Assembly (NCBI GenBank): GCA_944324865.1
Contig: CALUXW010000002.1
Location: 54,860-118,859, forward strand
Source of the DNA: Candidatus Gastranaerophilales bacterium
Lineage (GTDB): Bacteria > Cyanobacteriota > Vampirovibrionia > Gastranaerophilales > Gastranaerophilaceae
Direction: 5' to 3'
DNA length: 64,000 nucleotides
The notes under the pieces are model-generated. The model ran no database searches. It saw only the letters and a program-made list of their open reading frames with translations, and was not told the origin of the DNA. A program made the position numbers and the translations under genes. This document shows positions 18,394-29,000 of the stretch, piece by piece; within the stretch, counting starts at the first letter, position 1; each line of letters opens with the position of its first letter.

Positions 18394-19143
18394 ATGGAAA
18401 AGGTTTATTCTTGTTTAGACAAGTTTACATGTTCAGACGAACTGACAGCAAAAACTCTGCAAACAGATAAAGAAATATTTTCTGAAATATTGACACATGA
18501 ACTTAAAACACCAACAATCGCACAAATACGTTCTTTAGAATTACTTTTAAGCGGAGCATTAGGCTCTTTTACAGAAGAACAAAAAGATATGCTTATTAAT
18601 ACATTGGAATCTTGCAAATACATGTATTCAATGATAAATAACATTTTATCTGCTTATAAATATGAAAAAAATGACAGGATTTTAATAAATAAAAGTTTTG
18701 ATTTTTACACTTTAGTAAAAGATTGCTGCATAAAACTCAGTAGGTACGCAAGTGCAAAAAAACAAAATATCAGCTTAGAATCCCATGTAAAAAACCCTAT
18801 AATTAACGCTGATGAAATGCAAATAAAACATGCAGTTAAAAATATAATAATTGAATCATTATCAAGAGGCTACTCAAATACACAAATCTCAGTAAAAATT
18901 GGAAAAGAAAAGAATAATATAATTTTTGCAGTAGAAAATAAGAGTCCTTATATACCAACAGATATAATAAATAAAGTTTTTGAAAAATCACCGCAAGGTG
19001 CTGCAAAATTTAATAAAATAGGATCTAACCTCAGATTATATCTTGCAAGAAGAATAATTGCAGCACATGGAGGTTTAATGTTTGCATCATCAGTAGACAA
19101 CTCTTGCACATTTGGTTTCAGAGTACCTTATTTTAAAAAATAA
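18394..19143 (+). CDS. Orphan cytoplasmic sensor histidine kinase with degenerate ATPase boxes
   Basis: 249 residues. The dimerisation/phospho-acceptor helix carries EILTHELKTP with H35. The following region (VKNIIIESLSRGY) occupies the N-box position but lacks the second Asn, and no D-x-G-x-G is visible in VENKSPYIPTDIINKVFEK. A late segment GSNLRLYLARRIIAAHGG matches the G2/helix region of HATPase_c. There is no transmembrane or recognisable sensor domain, and no response regulator is adjacent. It could have low kinase activity, act as a phosphatase or transfer module, or be regulated by a partner. GAGGT lies upstream of the ATG. Confidence 0.7.
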   Translation: MEKVYSCLDKFTCSDELTAKTLQTDKEIFSEILTHELKTPTIAQIRSLELLLSGALGSFTEEQKDMLINTLESCKYMYSMINNILSAYKYEKNDRILINKSFDFYTLVKDCCIKLSRYASAKKQNISLESHVKNPIINADEMQIKHAVKNIIIESLSRGYSNTQISVKIGKEKNNIIFAVENKSPYIPTDIINKVFEKSPQGAAKFNKIGSNLRLYLARRIIAAHGGLMFASSVDNSCTFGFRVPYFKK

Positions 19144-19211
19144 CTTTACATTTATTCATCTCAAAGAAGTTTTTTGATATACTGATATTAAAAAATGAAT
19201 GAGGTAAAAAA

Positions 19212-19760
19212 ATGTTAAATACACTTGATTCGCTAGTTTTAATTATAGACATTCAAGATAAACTTACACGAATGTTGGATGAAAACATATGTAGACAAAT
19301 AATAGAGAATTCTCAAAAACTTGTTTCAAGTGCAAAAGCTCTCGGTATTCATACTATTGTTACAGAACAATATCCGCAAGGTCTTGGACAAACAATACAA
19401 GAGATAAAAGATATTTTAGCTCAAGATTATATACCTTTTGAGAAAACTGCATTTAATGCACTTTTAGAAAATGGTTTTTATGGTAATCTTAAAAATCACA
19501 ACAAAAAACAAATTGTAATTTGCGGAATAGAATCTCATATTTGTGTACTTCAAACTGCTGTTGCACTTTTAAAAGAAGGTTATGAAGTGTATGTTGTAAA
19601 AGATATTTGCGCATCAAGAAAAAAATCTGAATTTAAATGCGCAATGGAACTTTTAAGGCAATGTGGCGCAAAAATATGCTCACTTGAAATTATTCTTTTT
19701 GGATGGCTAAAGGGAGCAAAAAACCCCAATTTTAAACAAATTCAAGCACTTATAAAATAA
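19212..19760 (+). CDS. Isochorismatase-family cysteine hydrolase
   Basis: 182 residues with the catalytic triad of the family: Asp in LIIDIQDKL, Lys in FEKTAFNAL and the nucleophile Cys in GIESHICVLQTA, preceded by the usual non-prolyl cis bond region. Members hydrolyse isochorismate, nicotinamide or other amides and ethers. The size and motif spacing fit the YcaC/isochorismatase-like branch more than nicotinamidases, since the metal-binding D-x-H is not seen. GAGGT precedes the ATG, and the next gene follows 17 bp downstream. The substrate is unknown. Confidence 0.85.
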   Translation: MLNTLDSLVLIIDIQDKLTRMLDENICRQIIENSQKLVSSAKALGIHTIVTEQYPQGLGQTIQEIKDILAQDYIPFEKTAFNALLENGFYGNLKNHNKKQIVICGIESHICVLQTAVALLKEGYEVYVVKDICASRKKSEFKCAMELLRQCGAKICSLEIILFGWLKGAKNPNFKQIQALIK

Positions 19761-19777
19761 AAATCAGGAGGAATATT

Positions 19778-20062
19778 ATGAAAAAGATTTTATCAATACT
19801 AATGCTATTTTGCATCTTAAGTTTTGCGGCTCCTTGTTTTGCAGGAACTCACGGGGTTGACGGGCATGTAAGTGCAAGGTCTGTAGGTGCTAGTATACTA
19901 TCCCTTTTAATATGGCCGGGATTAGGGCAAATTGTCAACGACCAGCATGAAGATAAAGTTGTAACACATGCCTTATTAGGTTTAACAGGCATTTTCAGAT
20001 TTTGGTCTTTTTATGATGCAATAATAGATAGAGATGGAGGAGTATGGCATAACAGAATTTAA
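19778..20062 (+). CDS. Small exported or membrane protein, 94 aa
   Basis: AGGAGGAA precedes ATG 19778. A classical signal peptide (MKKILSILMLFCILSFAAPCFAG) is followed by a short mature part with a hydrophobic stretch SILSLLIWPGLGQIVNDQ and later ALLGLTGIFRFWSFYDAIID. The W-P-G-L-G-Q segment is typical of small TM2-like or envelope proteins. The cysteine near the signal end is followed by F-A-G rather than a clean lipobox, so a lipoprotein is uncertain. It is likely co-transcribed with the isochorismatase-like gene and overlaps the stop of the convergent ABC permease by 4 bp. Function unknown. Confidence 0.6.
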   Translation: MKKILSILMLFCILSFAAPCFAGTHGVDGHVSARSVGASILSLLIWPGLGQIVNDQHEDKVVTHALLGLTGIFRFWSFYDAIIDRDGGVWHNRI

Positions 20063-21159
20063 TCTAACTGTTTGTCAAACAACCACATTGCACTACCTAA
20101 GGTAACAATCGCAATAAAACAAAGTGGTATGAGATTTATTACAACATCATTCAAGGGCATATTTTTAAAAAATATGCCCTTACCTATTACCATATAAAAT
20201 CTAAGAGGGTCAAGATAAGTTAAATATTGGAAAAATTTGGGCATATCTTCAATCGGAGAAATAAAGCCACTTAAAAGCGATGCAGGTGTTTGAAATGTAA
20301 AAGCACCCAAAATAGCTTGTTGCTGCGTTTTTGATAATGCCGACACAAACAAACCTACTCCAGTTATAGACAAAATTGCAACCACAGTACTTAGAAAATA
20401 CAAAACAAAAGAGCCCCTAAAAGGCATTTTAAAATGCAAAATTGCAACAAGCACCATAAACATACTCAAACATAAAGCAATGCCCATCGGAGCAAGGGTC
20501 TTACCCGCAAGTATTTCAAAAGGAGTACAAGGTGAAACAATAAGTTGCTCAAAAGTACCCAACTCTCTCTCACGTGCTATAGACATTGATGTAAGAAGAA
20601 GTGTAATAACCATAGCCAAAAGCACTACCAAAGAAGCAAGGGTATAGTACATATACTCTAAATTCTCGTTATACCAACTCCTTGTTTGAAAATCTATTAG
20701 TGCGCTTTTATTTTTTGATAATTTATCAGAATAATTATTAATAATCTCATTAGCATAAGCACCCGCTATAGCTGCAGTATTTGTCTGCCTCCCATCTGTG
20801 ATAACCTGCACACTCGTAGTCTCACCCTTTTTAATTTTTGAAGAAAAATCGTTACTTATCTCTATTGCAATATTAACTTTTTGTGTTTCGATACACTTTC
20901 TTAGCTCGTTTTCATTATTTACATAAATAAATTTTCTAAACCATTTTGAACTTTCAAAACCAAAAATAAGCTCACGAGATTCAAGTGTATTTGAATTATC
21001 AAGAATTGCAACGTCAATATTTCTAACCTCCATAGTCATAGCATAGGCAAAAATGAAAAGTTGCATAATTGGAGGAATAATAATTAAAATACGACTTTTT
21101 GGATCACGCCATATTATAAGAAATTCTTTTTTTACAAGCGCAATTATTCTTCTAAACAT
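20059..21159 (-). CDS. ABC-2 type permease (YhhJ/YbhR-like), distal subunit of export operon
   Basis: 366 residues: one N-terminal membrane helix (IIPPIMQLFIFAYAM), a large extracytoplasmic region of about 150 residues, then five C-terminal helices with the ABC2 signature ERELGTFEQLIVSPCTPFEILAGK. It is one of two permeases working with the double ATPase upstream to pump hydrophobic compounds or drugs through a HlyD-TolC-type path. Its ATG overlaps the stop of the preceding permease (TAATG). It is the last gene of a five-gene operon and ends against a convergent small gene. Confidence 0.9.
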   Translation of the reverse strand: MFRRIIALVKKEFLIIWRDPKSRILIIIPPIMQLFIFAYAMTMEVRNIDVAILDNSNTLESRELIFGFESSKWFRKFIYVNNENELRKCIETQKVNIAIEISNDFSSKIKKGETTSVQVITDGRQTNTAAIAGAYANEIINNYSDKLSKNKSALIDFQTRSWYNENLEYMYYTLASLVVLLAMVITLLLTSMSIARERELGTFEQLIVSPCTPFEILAGKTLAPMGIALCLSMFMVLVAILHFKMPFRGSFVLYFLSTVVAILSITGVGLFVSALSKTQQQAILGAFTFQTPASLLSGFISPIEDMPKFFQYLTYLDPLRFYMVIGKGIFFKNMPLNDVVINLIPLCFIAIVTLGSAMWLFDKQLD

Positions 21160-22265
21160 TAGCCCACCCTGGTTTTTATATTTTTATAAACCATAATTGC
21201 ACTAAGTACTCCCAGAACTGTCAAAAAAACCGAATTTACAAAAACAATTTCCCAAACCGTCCCTGCTAAAAATTCACTTTGAATAAAAGATACAAAATAT
21301 CTCGTAGGTATAATTTTTGTTATATTTTGAAGTATCTCAGGCATAGAATTTATTGGAAAAGTAAGCCCTGAAAGCAAAAGTGCAGGTAAAAAACCTATAG
21401 ATAGTGCACTTTGACTTGCAAGGAATTGATCTTTAAAATTAGAAGATATTAAAAGTCCTATCCCTAAAGCGGAAAATAAAAATAATGCACAAACACTAAA
21501 AAGTACCACATAACTCCCATAAAAAGGTATTTTAAAAATTACAACGCATACAAATACATTAAATATCATTGACAACATTCCAAGAATAAAATATGGTATA
21601 TATTTACTTAGAATAATATCTTTTTTTGTAATTCGTGTCGCCAAAAGCGCTTCCATCGTACCTCTTTCCCACTCTCTTGCTATTACAAGCGTAGTTAAAA
21701 GCATACCGATAAGTGTCATTGTAATAGCTAATGAACCAGGAAGAATAAAATGATGACTATTTATATCTTGGTTATACCAATATCGAATTTGCGCCTCAAT
21801 TAACGGTTTTGTAAATTTATTTTTATAGGAACTTTCACTAATCCATTGCCTTATAATACTCAAAGGATAATTTTTCACATAATTAGACAAGTTAACCTCT
21901 GAGCCATCAGTTACAATTTGCACTTGAGCAGTTTTTTTATTTTGTATATTTTTTAAAAAATCATTAGGAATAACAACAAAACCATTTATTTTGCCTCTTG
22001 TCAAATCTTTATAGATATCATCTCTATTCTGATAAATTCTTGCCCTTACAAATTTACTTGTACTAAAAGACACCATCAAAGTTGATAACTCGGGACTTGT
22101 ATCTTCAAATTTAAGACCCAGCTTAACTTTAGATGTATCCAGATTCACTCCGTACATATAAATAATAAGTAACAAAAGCGGCATCACAAAAGCAATTAAA
22201 ACACTTGAGGGATCTCTGGTTATTTGAAAAAATTCCTTTTTGATTAATGCAGTCAATCTACTCAT
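21159..22265 (-). CDS. ABC-2 type permease (YhhJ/YbhS-like)
   Basis: About 368 residues from ATG 22265 (MSRLTALIKKEFFQITRDP), which overlaps the ATPase stop by 8 bp; a longer in-frame start at 22283 would lie deeper in that gene and is less likely. Topology is the same as its partner: one N-terminal helix, a large external loop and C-terminal helices with REWERGTMEALLATRITKKDIILSKY. The two permeases are paralogous and should form a heterodimer, as in the YbhFSR and RbbA-type exporters. Substrate unknown; drugs, bile compounds or lipids are typical for the family. Confidence 0.9.
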   Translation of the reverse strand: MSRLTALIKKEFFQITRDPSSVLIAFVMPLLLLIIYMYGVNLDTSKVKLGLKFEDTSPELSTLMVSFSTSKFVRARIYQNRDDIYKDLTRGKINGFVVIPNDFLKNIQNKKTAQVQIVTDGSEVNLSNYVKNYPLSIIRQWISESSYKNKFTKPLIEAQIRYWYNQDINSHHFILPGSLAITMTLIGMLLTTLVIAREWERGTMEALLATRITKKDIILSKYIPYFILGMLSMIFNVFVCVVIFKIPFYGSYVVLFSVCALFLFSALGIGLLISSNFKDQFLASQSALSIGFLPALLLSGLTFPINSMPEILQNITKIIPTRYFVSFIQSEFLAGTVWEIVFVNSVFLTVLGVLSAIMVYKNIKTRVG

Positions 22266-23769
22266 ATTTCTGCGACCTTTCAATCAAAACCGAAAATGCT
22301 TCTTCCATATTATGTGCGTTAGCTTTTTCTATTAATTGCTCAGGTGTACCATTTGCTATCGTTTCACCTTTAAAAAATAGACTTATCCTGTCACAATAAT
22401 GTGCCTCATCCATAAAATGTGTAGTAACCATAACAGTCACTCCTTTTTTAGCAAGACATTTAATATGTGCCCAAAATTCTTTTCTTGCAATAGGGTCTAC
22501 TCCTGAAGTAGGTTCATCTAAAAATAAAACCGGGGGCTTATGCATAAGCGCACAAGCAAGCGCTAATCTTTGCTTGTATCCTAAAGAAAGTTCTTTTGCA
22601 TTTTGTTTTAAATATGATTTTAGTTCAAAAACTTCAATAACTTTTTCCATTTCTTTATGTTTTTTTTCACCATAAAGACCATATATGCTTGCAAAAAAAT
22701 TTAAATTTCCAATAACATCCAAATTGCCGTAAAGAGAAAATTTTTGTGCCATATAACCAATATAAGAACGGGCCTTTGTAGGATTTTTGACTATATCTAT
22801 ACCCATAATTTTTGCACTGCCGGCACTGGGTTTTATAAGGCCACACATCATTTTAAAAGACGTTGATTTTCCAGCACCATTAGGTCCTAAAAGTCCGAAA
22901 ATTTCACCCTTTCCAATACAAAATGAATTATTTTTAACCGCATAAAAATCCCCATATTTTTTTTCAAGCCCTACTGCGCTTACAGGACAATTTAAATTTG
23001 CATGTTTTAACTCAAAATCAGCAGCAAGCGGCGATTCTTTTTCTCTATATCCTCCCATAATCTCAATTACATGATTTTCAAAAGTTTTCGCATCATGGCC
23101 TAAATCAGAAGGCTTACCATTAAAAATTATTTTACCTTTGTCTAAAACTATACAAAAGTCAAAACTTTGCGCCTCATCCATGTAAGCACTGGACCATATT
23201 GTCGTCATATTCCCATCTGAGAGTTCTTTTACCATGCGCATTAACTCTTTTCTGGAAATAGGATCAACTCCTACTGAAGGCTCATCCAAAACCAACAAAT
23301 CAGGTTTACCTAAAAGTGCACAAGCAAGACCCAATTTTTGTTTCATTCCTCCGGAAAGCTTACCAGCAAGTCTATTTTTAAATGGAGCAAGATTTGTAAA
23401 ATGATAAAGCTTTTCATATATTTGCTTTTTATCTTTTTGAGGTATTTCTTTTAATTGCGAATATAATTCCAAATTTTCTTCAACACTTAAATCCTCATAC
23501 AACCCAAATTTTTGAGGCATGTAACCAAGTATTTTATTTACTTGCTCTTGTTGATTTTTAGGATTAAAACCAAAAGTTTTTACATAACCTCTACAAGGGA
23601 TTAAAAGTCCGGTTATATTTCTCAACAAAGTAGTCTTTCCCGAACTGTCCGGACCTATTATGCCGGTTATACAACCTTTTTTAATATTTGTACTTACATC
23701 ATCCAATGCCGGTACTTTAGCATCTTTAAAAGTATATGTAAGATTTTTTATTTCAATCCCGACTGTCAT
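22258..23769 (-). CDS. Double-domain ABC exporter ATPase
   Basis: 503 residues with two nucleotide-binding domains in one chain. The first, 1-230, has Walker A GPDSSGKTT, signature LSGGMKQKLGLA and Walker B LLVLDEPSVGVDP. The second, 250-500, has Walker A GPNGAGKST, signature LSLGYKQRLALA and Walker B LFLDEPTSGVDP. Both sites look competent; the signature of the second domain is LSLGY rather than LSGGQ. This is the ATPase organisation of YbhF and of the N-terminal half of RbbA/YhiH. It overlaps the HlyD gene upstream by 17 bp and the permease downstream by 8 bp, so production is coupled. Confidence 0.93.
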   Translation of the reverse strand: MTVGIEIKNLTYTFKDAKVPALDDVSTNIKKGCITGIIGPDSSGKTTLLRNITGLLIPCRGYVKTFGFNPKNQQEQVNKILGYMPQKFGLYEDLSVEENLELYSQLKEIPQKDKKQIYEKLYHFTNLAPFKNRLAGKLSGGMKQKLGLACALLGKPDLLVLDEPSVGVDPISRKELMRMVKELSDGNMTTIWSSAYMDEAQSFDFCIVLDKGKIIFNGKPSDLGHDAKTFENHVIEIMGGYREKESPLAADFELKHANLNCPVSAVGLEKKYGDFYAVKNNSFCIGKGEIFGLLGPNGAGKSTSFKMMCGLIKPSAGSAKIMGIDIVKNPTKARSYIGYMAQKFSLYGNLDVIGNLNFFASIYGLYGEKKHKEMEKVIEVFELKSYLKQNAKELSLGYKQRLALACALMHKPPVLFLDEPTSGVDPIARKEFWAHIKCLAKKGVTVMVTTHFMDEAHYCDRISLFFKGETIANGTPEQLIEKANAHNMEEAFSVLIERSQKYE

Positions 23770-24622
23770 TTTTATCCTGTATCAAATTAATAATTATTGT
23801 TGTAGGCATTCCCTGCCTCAAATATTTATCCGTATCATCAATATAAACCCTGATACGATAGACTAAGTCTGTTCTAAGTTCTTGTGTTTGGACTGTTTTT
23901 GGTGTAAATTCTGCAACAGGAGAAATATAGCCTATTCTCCCCATATATTTCTTTTTTTTGCCGGTTTTAACATCGATTGTATCTGTTAAAACTTCAGCTT
24001 TCATATTGTATTTAATATTTCCCAAGTCTTTTTCACTAATATACGCCCTTATCCATACGGGTTTATTAAGTGAAAGAGTATACACAGGAGTTGTCATATT
24101 TACAACAGCACCTTGTTCAACTATCCTTGTTGTTATTATTCCATCATTTGGAGCATAGATTTTCGTATTGTCCCAATCATCTTTATATATCTTATTTTGT
24201 TTTTTTTCGGCTGCAAGTTTGGCTTGAGTTTCTTTTTTATTTCTAAGTAATTCATCACATTCAACTTCAGATGTTGTGCCATCGCTACAGAGTAAAAAAT
24301 TTCTGTTATAAACAGCAAGTGCATTTTCACTTTGTGCCATATATAGCTTTATATCTTCAAGTGATTTTTCATATTTTGCTCTATAGGTAATATCATCTAA
24401 AACTGCAAGAAGTTCACCCTTTTTGACTTCGTCACCCTCTTCTTTTAAGAGTTTTTGCACACGCCCTTCAACTCTAAAACCTAAATCAACTTGACGTATT
24501 TCAATATTCCCATATAAAGTCAGTATATTTGTATTTTTTTTATTAAATTTAATTATTACGATAACAACTGCCAAAATTAAAATAAGAATAATCAGTACAA
24601 TTAGTATTTTTTTATGGTTCAA
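23753..24622 (-). CDS. HlyD-family periplasmic adaptor (YhiI/YbhG-like)
   Basis: 289 residues. A single N-terminal membrane helix is followed by the biotinyl-lipoyl half motif (VDLGFRVEGRVQKLLKEEGDEVKKGELLAVLDD), a short alpha-hairpin of about 70 residues and the returning lipoyl strand (IYAPNDGIITTRIVEQGAVV), then a beta-barrel domain. It bridges the inner-membrane ABC unit and the outer-membrane channel. It overlaps the channel gene upstream by 4 bp (ATGA) and the ATPase gene downstream by 17 bp. Confidence 0.92.
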   Translation of the reverse strand: MNHKKILIVLIILILILAVVIVIIKFNKKNTNILTLYGNIEIRQVDLGFRVEGRVQKLLKEEGDEVKKGELLAVLDDITYRAKYEKSLEDIKLYMAQSENALAVYNRNFLLCSDGTTSEVECDELLRNKKETQAKLAAEKKQNKIYKDDWDNTKIYAPNDGIITTRIVEQGAVVNMTTPVYTLSLNKPVWIRAYISEKDLGNIKYNMKAEVLTDTIDVKTGKKKKYMGRIGYISPVAEFTPKTVQTQELRTDLVYRIRVYIDDTDKYLRQGMPTTIIINLIQDKNDSRD

Positions 24623-25959
24623 ATTGCACCTCCTACCGATTTGTAAATTGAAATTGCATCAAGAAATTTTTGTGTTTTTTTCTCTACAAAATTTTGTTCC
24701 TGTAAAAATGTTTCAGACATTTCATCTAACATAGAAATATTATCTATAAGGCCATTTTCATATCGTGATTTTTGAAGTTTTAAATTATTTTTTTGAACAT
24801 TATATTTTTGATGAGAATCATTTAATATTTTCGAATCATACTTTGCTTGATACAAGGCATCATTAACCTCTTTTATGGCACAAAGGTTTGTGTGTAAAAA
24901 TTTTTCAAAAAGTTCGTTATAGTATGCTTTTTTATAATGCAGATTAGCAACCTTTCTGCCGCCCTCGAAAATCCCTTGAGTTGCCCCTGCTATAATTGTT
25001 GCAAGTGTTGCTCCCCAAGAAAAAAAATTGCCTGGAGCTAAAGTATTAAAAGCATATAATCCTTTTATATTAAAAGTTGGGAAAAAATCTTTTCTGGCAA
25101 CTGTAATATCAATTTTTGCACTTTTTAATTTTTCTTGCGCTGCAAGCACATCAGGACGATTAAAAATTAAATCTGAAGGAATTTCATCAGGCAATTTTAA
25201 ATTTCGTCCAAAATTATCAAAATCAGCCCTTTTGTAATCACTGGTATTATAAGCACTATCGGCACATAAAAGTGCTAGATTATCTAAGAGCAAAGCTCTG
25301 TGTTTTTGAATTTTTTCAAGTTCTATATTTTCATCATTTAAATCATTTAAAGCATTGTTAAGCTCTGTTTTTGAAACAATCCCATTTTGGTATTTTCTTT
25401 GCATATTTTTTAAAATTTCATCTTTGTTTTTAACAATTTTTTGTTGCAAGAAGATTGTTTTATCAAATTTTAAAATATTAATATAAGTAGTTGCAACGTC
25501 TGTTACAAGCATTATATAAGCTGTTTTTTCATCATACAATTGAGCCTGATAAAGTTTTTTTTGAGATTTTGTTTTATTTGCATTTTTAAATAGCAAATCA
25601 GCTTCATAGTTAAATTCAAATGGCAAGACAAAACCATTTTTTTTAACGGTAAAATTATCTAACATAGGTATTTTAATACCTAAGTAGTTTGCTGCTACAT
25701 TTAGTGTGGGTAGTTGATTTGCAAGGCTTAGACGTACATTTTGCCTAAATTGTTCTGATTTATAAAGTGCACTTTTTGCTTGATGATTATTTTTAATTGC
25801 TTCAAGAATATAACAAATTAAATATTCATCTTCGAATTTTTGCCAAAAATCAAGATTAATATATGAAATTCGTTTATTTACATCGAAATTTTGCTCAGTC
25901 TTTGCATAAACCGGCAATAAAAACAAAATAAACATTATAATTAAAAACTTGCGCACCAT
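24619..25959 (-). CDS. Outer-membrane efflux protein, TolC/OprM family
   Basis: 446 residues with a signal peptide (MVRKFLIIMFILFLLPVYA) and the two internally related OEP halves, visible as long Gln/Asn/Lys-rich helices. Typical segments are SANQLPTLNVAAN-like in half one and RPDVLAAQEKLKSAKIDITVARKDFFPTFNIKG in half two. The absence of an N-terminal lipobox Cys suggests it is not lipidated. It forms the trimeric outer-membrane duct for the ABC-2/HlyD pump encoded directly downstream and is the first gene of that operon. It also shows that the cell has an outer membrane. Confidence 0.92.
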   Translation of the reverse strand: MVRKFLIIMFILFLLPVYAKTEQNFDVNKRISYINLDFWQKFEDEYLICYILEAIKNNHQAKSALYKSEQFRQNVRLSLANQLPTLNVAANYLGIKIPMLDNFTVKKNGFVLPFEFNYEADLLFKNANKTKSQKKLYQAQLYDEKTAYIMLVTDVATTYINILKFDKTIFLQQKIVKNKDEILKNMQRKYQNGIVSKTELNNALNDLNDENIELEKIQKHRALLLDNLALLCADSAYNTSDYKRADFDNFGRNLKLPDEIPSDLIFNRPDVLAAQEKLKSAKIDITVARKDFFPTFNIKGLYAFNTLAPGNFFSWGATLATIIAGATQGIFEGGRKVANLHYKKAYYNELFEKFLHTNLCAIKEVNDALYQAKYDSKILNDSHQKYNVQKNNLKLQKSRYENGLIDNISMLDEMSETFLQEQNFVEKKTQKFLDAISIYKSVGGAI

Positions 25960-26008
25960 AAATCCTTATTTTTGTTGAGATTATAGTGCACACTAAAAAA
26001 TAGGTAAA

Positions 26009-29000
26009 TTAGCCCGCTTGGCTATAATCAGTCCATGCCACCATACCTTTTTTTGATTGTTCTATAACATTCAAAATTAATTTTTCTAATTCTAAAAGTT
26101 CTTCTTTCTTTTCTTCACTTAAATTATCTTTCCATTTTTGCAATTCTTTTTCAAATTCCATAGAGGTTATTATACAATCACCTGTGCCCACTCTATCCTT
26201 ATACTTTTGTGCAAATTTTTCAATAAAATCTTCATAAACTTCAACAATTTTATCTGAAACAAATTCAGCATTTTTTAAAAATGTGTAAATATCTATTTCT
26301 ATCTTTGTTTTTAGAGTAGATGACACATCAAACGTACCTATTGAACTTGACCCGACTGAAATTCTACCTGTTTTGGGACCCATACCCATTTTTTCAACAG
26401 CAAACCTTGCCATATTTGTTGCTTGAGAAATATCCTGGGTAATACCATAACTGCCTTCCATATTAAAGAATCTTTTTTCGCAAGAAAATCCGCCAAAATC
26501 ACAAACTAACCCTGAAAATACTTTTTCAAAGCTATATTCATTATTTTCAGAATCTTTAGAATACATTGCCCCGCCATACATACCTCTTGGGTCAAGAGTT
26601 ATAAAGTTAACTTTATCAGGCAGGTGCCATGGCTTATTTCCCTTCTTTGCTATATCATACATAACTTGCAATGCAATAGCATGTCCACATTCATGTTTTG
26701 CAACTAAATCATTTTCATGAGCTTCCATATGTTTTGATGAAACCCTACCAGTCGTAGTTTGCAAATACGCTTCTGTCATATCATATTTATCAATAATCTC
26801 TTTTTTACGTTCGGTTGCAATTTCTTCTGCTTTTTCAAGAAGGTAAATTATATCTACTACACTAAATCCAATGGTTGTTTCTGCAGCATTTCTTAATATT
26901 TCTTTTTCTTCCTGTTCGTTATTGCCTACTTTTAAATTATTTTTTTTCACATAATACTTTAAAATATCTTCTCTATCATTTTCATCCTGCGGAGAGTATA
27001 CAATAATTTTATTTAAAAATTTATAAGGTTTCATTATATCCTCATCAAGTGCATCAGGATAGTTGGTGGAACCCACAATAACAATATTTATATCGCTATT
27101 TTTTCTCAGATTATTCATTTCTTCAAGCAGCTGAGAAAATGCCTTTTGCTCATATATTGATGAAATTCCATAAAGAGGATTAGAACCAAAACTATCAAAA
27201 TTTTCAATATATATCATTGCAGTTTTATTTTTATTTGCTTCTGCCTGAGCTCTTGCTGTTGTGACAAGTTTTTTTATCTTTAATTCCGAAAGATTTGCAT
27301 TTTGACTAAGTGCATCTATATCTTTTAGCGCAAAATCTCTGGCATTAATAACAATCATTGGAATTTCAGCTTCACCTGCGATACATTCTGCAGTATGTTT
27401 TCTACCTCCACCATAAGATGTTCCGTTATCCAAAAATGCCGTATATCCTTTGACAATTCCTTTTTTATTCATAATTATTTGATTAACAATACTTGCAGCT
27501 TCAGCCTTTGTCATGGGCGAACCTACTATATCATCAAGTTTTTTATCAGTATTAAAAATTACTTTGAATTCACTTTGACTTACATTTTGTGTTTTTTGTT
27601 GTATTTTACTCAATTCTTTTTCATAAACCCGCATATCTTCAGATGTAATTTTATCTTTATTTACAAAATATGTTGCTGCTTTAAACATATATTTTATAGC
27701 TTTTTCTGGGTAATGTCCTTCAAAATCATTGGTAATCTCTATACTAAATCTAATTGCATCAAAACTAAAAAGTTTACCTGTTTTTGATTTAATATAATTT
27801 TGTCCTTTTGTGCTTGCAAGAATTTCTTTAGCACCTTCATTATTAATCATTGGAATGGATAACAATTGATAATGTTTAAGAACCTCCCCAAGAGGTGCAT
27901 CTTGTGAGGCATTAGCATAATAAGTATCTTTGTCAGATAATAATACAAATCTTAAATTTGGAATATGTGAATTACGTAGTAAATCTTGTTCTTTTTGATT
28001 TAAAGATATAACACTCCTTTGTTCCATAAGTGTATTTTTTCTAAGTATCTGCTTAAAATTATAAATTATTACATAATTTGTTGACGGATCGCTTTTAATT
28101 TTGTCAAGCAAAGTTATCATAGGTTCAAAAATGGCATTTGCATTATAAACTATTATTTTTGTATTTTTACTGTTTAAATGAGAATATTCTTGTCCAGGTT
28201 TTTTAATTAAATTTACAAAACTTGAAATTAAATGTTGCTGTGCTTCAAGATTGTCACCCTCATAAGTAATAAAAACATCATCACCCATATCAATATTTTT
28301 CCACACAGTATCGGCAAGTGTATCATAGAATTGCAGATGATTTTTTTCTTTTGATATTGAGTCATCAACCATTACTTGTTGTTGAATTTCAAATATCATA
28401 TTTTCAATTTTGTGTGATATTTTTGCATTACTCCCATTTTGTAAACAATTAAACAAAATATCATCGGTAAAATAGTCCGATTCTTGGGATTTATTTTTAA
28501 TTTGGCTGTAAGCAACCTCTAAATCCTTAACAAACTCACCTGAAGGAGTCGCCTTTAAAATCTTTCTTCTAGGTACATCAGAATTTTCAATTTCGCCTAA
28601 TGTTTCCTTTAAATACTTTTCTAATATCGGTCTTATTTTGCTTCTTGTATTTTTTTCTTTAAATAAATTGTCATACCCAACAAAATTATCAAGGTACAAA
28701 TGGGAAAAAAATCTTGTAACTTCACTGTAATTTAGTTCATTTGAATCAAGTTTATCAATTAATTTAATCAATTCCACCAAAAGTATTGCAAAAACATGAT
28801 TATAACTAACATATAAATGATTATGTCTTTGAGCCAGTGCAGCTGACATTTCCCAGATTTTTTCGGTTACAGGAGTAAATTCCTCCCTTAAAACATCAAA
28901 TCTTTTTTTACTCTCGTTACCCAACAAACCTGTAAAATTTATATTGTAATATGCGGGATTTACATTTTTTAAATTATCGGATATTGGATTAATTGTGACA

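Noticed and set aside
27395..27787. 130-aa plus-strand frame inside the FtsH-like gene
   Set aside because: Phe/Ile/Cys-rich antisense composition and no family features.
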